64,000 bases of DNA, taken from the NCBI GenBank assembly GCA_017937485.1, contig JAGBDN010000009.1, positions 1 through 64,000 on the forward strand, written 5' to 3'. The notes beneath the pieces are model-generated. The model was not told the origin of the DNA and did not search any database. It saw only the letters and a program-made list of their open reading frames with translations. The stretch comes from Thermoguttaceae bacterium (GTDB lineage Bacteria; Planctomycetota; Planctomycetia; Pirellulales; Thermoguttaceae). Below are positions 61,319-64,000 of the stretch, piece after piece (positions within the stretch are counted from its first letter, which is position 1; the number at the start of each line of letters is the position of its first letter). The translations under genes were made by a program, and so were the position numbers.

Positions 61319-61390
61319 GCGGCGTTTGAAAGGGACGCGGCGTTTAAAGAAAACGCGGCGTTTAGGCAAGTTGGGCGGTTTGTGTCGTTT
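61319..61390. repeat. 18-bp degenerate tandem repeat, four units
   Basis: Units GCGGCGTTTGAAAGGGAC, GCGGCGTTTAAAGAAAAC, GCGGCGTTTAGGCAAGTT and GGGCGGTTTGTGTCGTTT; 18 is twice the 9-nt period seen elsewhere. Confidence 0.75.
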
Positions 61391-61406
61391 GAGCGACGTC
61401 GGGGCG

Positions 61407-62528
61407 TTATTTCGGCGTTTCGGACGGGGCGAGCGTTTCGTCGAGGAAGGCGAACGCGTCGAAAGCGGCGGCGCGACCGTCGGTCGTTTCGACGACGAAC
61501 CGCGTTCGGAGCGAGTCGGCGTTCGGCGCAAGACGCGTCGGGTCGAAAACGACCGGAACGACGAGAACGAACGGCGCGGCGGATTCGGCGTCGGGGACGG
61601 GATCGACCGTCGGGTTCGGCGCGGGCGCGTCGGGGATTCGGGCCGAAAACGCGGCGTCCGGCGACTCGACCCGAGCGAGCGAAAACGGTCGGCTCGACGC
61701 GACGACGACGTTCTTGACGACCGGAGCGCCGGAGCGGAACGCCGAGAAGTTCAGCGTCGACGGCGAAACGGAAAGACCCGGGCGAACCGTTCCTTCGACC
61801 GAAAGCGTCGTCGGCGCTCGACGCGTCGAACCGTCCGACCAAAGAGAAACGACCGCGTCGAACGGCCCGACCGGCGCGCTTTCGTCGACCGAAACGAGCA
61901 GGGGCGTCGCTCGCTCCGCTCCGACTCGGCGCGGCGTTTCGAGTCGAACCGAAACGAACGGCGTCGACGATTCGGCGCGAACGATTCGCTCGCCGAGGGG
62001 CGCGAAAACGACCGCTCGGCGGCTGCGCTTCGGGGCGTTTTCCGGCGTCGCGAGTTCGTCGACGAGGAAGTTCAAGCGCGGCGGCTCGACCCGAACGTCG
62101 TCGACGATAAGAGCGCGAACGCGGAGCGGGATTTCGATTCGCTCCGGTCGACTCGCGGCGGCGAAGTAAACGAAAACGGTCGCGTCGCGAACGCCGGTGA
62201 AACGAACCGCGTCCAATTCGACGACGACCGCCGCGCCGTCGCCCGGTTCGAACGTCTTTTGTTTCGGAACGAAAACGCGAACGCAGCCGCAGCTCGCCCG
62301 GGCGCCGAGAAGACGAATCGACTCGCTCGAAGCGTTGACGAACGGGAACGCTCGTCGAGCGAACGAACCGCGCGGAACGTTTTGGAAGTTTTGCTCCGTT
62401 TGCGCGAAAAACGTTCGGGAAACCGCGTCGCCTTGCGCGAAACTTCGCGGAAAAACGGCGAAGTCGGTAAAAATAGCGAAAACGGCGAAAATAAACAAGA
62501 CGGAAACGGCGGGTTTTACGCGACGCAT
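61407..62528 (-). CDS. exported DUF1573 protein
   Basis: 373 residues from the ATG at 62528 behind GAAAGGG. Signal peptide (AVSVLFIFAVFAIFTDFAVFPRSFAQ). Residues 35-150 carry the DUF1573 signature: an HxFxFxN-type strand (FPFVNASSESIRLLGARASCGCVRV), including the SCGC motif typical of this ASPM/SPD-2/Hydin-like immunoglobulin fold. A second Ig-like domain follows at about 230-370 (GLSVSPSTLNFSAFRSGAPVVKNVVVAS). Abundant in planctomycetes; function unknown, probably cell-surface or periplasmic. It lies upstream of pcrA by 299 nt. Confidence 0.87.
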   Translation of the reverse strand: MRRVKPAVSVLFIFAVFAIFTDFAVFPRSFAQGDAVSRTFFAQTEQNFQNVPRGSFARRAFPFVNASSESIRLLGARASCGCVRVFVPKQKTFEPGDGAAVVVELDAVRFTGVRDATVFVYFAAASRPERIEIPLRVRALIVDDVRVEPPRLNFLVDELATPENAPKRSRRAVVFAPLGERIVRAESSTPFVSVRLETPRRVGAERATPLLVSVDESAPVGPFDAVVSLWSDGSTRRAPTTLSVEGTVRPGLSVSPSTLNFSAFRSGAPVVKNVVVASSRPFSLARVESPDAAFSARIPDAPAPNPTVDPVPDAESAAPFVLVVPVVFDPTRLAPNADSLRTRFVVETTDGRAAAFDAFAFLDETLAPSETPK

Positions 62529-63212
62529 CGGACGGCCCTTTCGATTGTTGAGCGGAAAAACGAACGGTTCGGCAAAGTTTTCGGTTTTAGATTTTACGTC
62601 GTTTCCGTCGCGACTGGAAAAATCGGTAAAGTTTGCGGTCGCGTCGCGGAGGCGGCGAAGCGGAAGCCCGCTATCTTCGTTAAAATTGAAACGTTCGATT
62701 CGGTAAATGGGTCGTTTCGAAAATTCGCGTCGTCGAACGTCAACTTTGGGGACGGCGGCGGTCGACAAAAACGATAACCGGGCGTCGGCGGCGCGTCGTT
62801 TTTTGTTTTTTAAGACGAAATTTTTTTCGTTGGCGTAAAAAAAACGGGGCCCGCTCTTGACAATTGCGACGAGAAACGTAAAGATTATATTGACGAACTT
62901 TTTCGCCCGAAACGTCGGCGCGAATCGGCGAGACGCGCGCCGCCTTGAACGATCGCGACGGTTGGAGCGATTCGAACGAAAAAAAGGGGCGGCGAAGGGC
63001 GAACGGCGACGAAATTTTTACGTTTTTGCGGAAACTTAACGAGCGCGCCGGGTATCGAATAAAAATTAAGGAGGCGTCGCGGTCGTCGTTTTTTAACGAC
63101 GGCGGACGACGGAAGCGCGTTAAACGAATTTTAACGACGCGAAAAAAGGAGCGTCGACGGCGAGCGTCGCGTCGACGGCGTCCGCGATTTATTTTGCAAG
63201 GAGAAAGCGACG
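62529..63212. other. divergent intergenic region with weak promoter
   Basis: 684 bases. TTGACA at 62857 with TAAAGA 16 nt later is a weak plus-strand promoter candidate for the gene at 63213. Short Arg-rich frames are not supported as genes. Confidence 0.4.
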
Positions 63213-64000
63213 ATGTCGAGTATTTTTCGAAATTTTAAAAGCGAATCCCAAAAGCGCGGCGAACGCGCTCCGATGAAACCGCGACGCCTCGCGACGGAGA
63301 CTTTGGAAGATCGCCGACTTTTGGCCGTTTCGCCGGAGATTTTGACCGCGCTCAACGGGTACGAGTCGTTCGGCGATTACTCGGCGGACTCCGTTTCGAC
63401 GATTGAAATCGCGAAAAACGACTTGACGCTCGACGCGCTCAACGCCGCGATCGCGCAAGCCGCTTCGACGCCGGGCGACGACGCGATTTTGATCGTCGGC
63501 GGCGGAACGCTGACCTTCCAACCGGGCGACAAAGCGATCTCGATCGAACTCGACGACGCGACGCAAGGCGCCTTGACGATCGTCGGGTACGGCGGGACGT
63601 TCGAAATCGACGCGGCGGGCGTCGACCGCGCCTTCTCGATCAAGAGCGGGACGGTCAAACTCGGCTCGATCGAAATTTCGAACGGTTCGGCGGACTTCGG
63701 CGGCGCGATCGCCAACGCCGGCGACCTCTACCTCGAAGACGCGGTTTTGACCGACAACGTCGCGTCCGTTAGCGGCGGCGCGATCGCGGACAAAGGTTGG
63801 ATTTCGGTCGAAAATTCGCAACTTCTCCGCAACTTCGCGACGGAAAACGGCGCGGCGATCTATCGCGGCGATTTCGAGTTCGCGACGGAAGAAGTCGTCG
63901 CGCCGGAAGCGACCGGAACGATCGGCGACGTCTCGGCGGCGTTCGGCGAAACGGTCGAAATCGACCTCTCGCAATATTTCAGCGAAGGCGATTGGACGTA
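63213..64000 (+). CDS. LEPR-XLL-like surface protein, beta-helix type (partial, runs off right edge)
   Basis: The ATG at 63213 follows AAGGAGAAAGCGACG and the frame stays open to the window end (262 codons). The N-terminus contains RRLATETLEDRRLLAVSPE, a variant of the planctomycete LEPR-XLL motif that marks very large exported proteins. Residues 65-225 show repeated right-handed-helix features (GTVKLGSIEISNGSADFGGAIANAGDLYL, SVSGGAIAD), like polymorphic outer-membrane or choice-of-anchor proteins. The end (FGETVEIDLSQYFSEGDW) begins a cadherin-like or Ig-like domain. Probably a cell-surface adhesin or scaffold; full length unknown. Confidence 0.85.
   Translation, partial: MSSIFRNFKSESQKRGERAPMKPRRLATETLEDRRLLAVSPEILTALNGYESFGDYSADSVSTIEIAKNDLTLDALNAAIAQAASTPGDDAILIVGGGTLTFQPGDKAISIELDDATQGALTIVGYGGTFEIDAAGVDRAFSIKSGTVKLGSIEISNGSADFGGAIANAGDLYLEDAVLTDNVASVSGGAIADKGWISVENSQLLRNFATENGAAIYRGDFEFATEEVVAPEATGTIGDVSAAFGETVEIDLSQYFSEGDWT

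Noticed and set aside
61299..62777. 492-codon plus-strand frame opposite the DUF1573 gene
   Set aside because: Shadow frame, Arg/Glu low complexity; the opposite strand has a signal peptide and the SCGC motif.

Overview
The window looks like a chromosome segment of a planctomycete (Planctomycetota, probably Pirellulales/Thermoguttaceae-like). The markers are families typical of that phylum: a DUF1559 pseudopilin-like protein with an H-X9-DG motif, DUF1573 and DUF4159 proteins, a LEPR-XLL-like exported protein, Tat-exported Gfo/Idh/MocA and metallo-hydrolase proteins, and a chromosomal Ser/Thr kinase. Base composition is GC-rich and strongly GCG/TCG biased, so stop codons are rare and many long antisense shadow frames exist. 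I see no rRNA, no convincing tRNA, no CRISPR array, no transposase and no phage module. This reads as ordinary core chromosome with lineage-specific decorations.

Layout. 1-3.9 kb: EF-hand secreted protein (cut by the left edge), DUF1559 protein and an orphan Fis-type HTH protein, all on the minus strand. 4.4-12.5 kb (plus): LemA, M48 peptidase, two tandem metallo-beta-lactamase-fold paralogues and a membrane Ser/Thr kinase with repeat tails. 12.5-16.5 kb (plus): RNase HI, an inositol-monophosphatase-family enzyme and a degenerate sigma-54-type activator. 16.6-21.3 kb (minus): DUF486 membrane protein, endonuclease III with a repetitive basic extension, a secreted protein of unknown function and a TatD nuclease. 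21.8-29.5 kb (plus): CsrA, a cyclase-fold/DUF4159 protein, and the ffh-rpsP-trmD-rplS cluster without rimM. 30-38.9 kb (minus): Gfo/Idh/MocA oxidoreductase, a deoxyhypusine-synthase-like protein, a ParA-like ATPase translationally coupled to a coiled-coil partner, PfkB kinase, HAD phosphatase and a glycosyltransferase-methyltransferase fusion. 39.4-42.2 kb: rubrerythrin, then thiE and thi4 with a clear TPP riboswitch. 42.4-47.5 kb: beta-CASP ribonuclease, small secreted protein, tandem-ACT protein and a porin. 48-51 kb: MFS transporter and BON-domain protein. 51.1-57.7 kb (minus): lipoprotein and a 1608-residue secretin. 58.2-62.5 kb (minus): PcrA/UvrD helicase and DUF1573 protein. 63.2 kb to the right edge: start of a large LEPR-XLL-like surface protein.

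Some genes form visible functional groups: LemA with an M48 protease; the SRP/ribosome/tRNA-modification cluster; thi4 and thiE for thiamine; and secretin with a downstream lipoprotein. Several promoters of the TTGAMW-N16-18-TAWAAT type and several perfect-stem terminators can be read directly.

The most unusual observations are: a sigma-54-type activator that has lost its GAFTGA loop and Walker B glutamate; low-complexity or repetitive tails on otherwise standard housekeeping proteins (Nth, CsrA, TrmD, L19, PcrA); a coupled ParA/coiled-coil gene pair without ParB; a degenerate 9-nt-period repeat family in many intergenic regions that also invades coding regions; and a complete TPP-riboswitch leader ending in a Shine-Dalgarno-sequestering hairpin.
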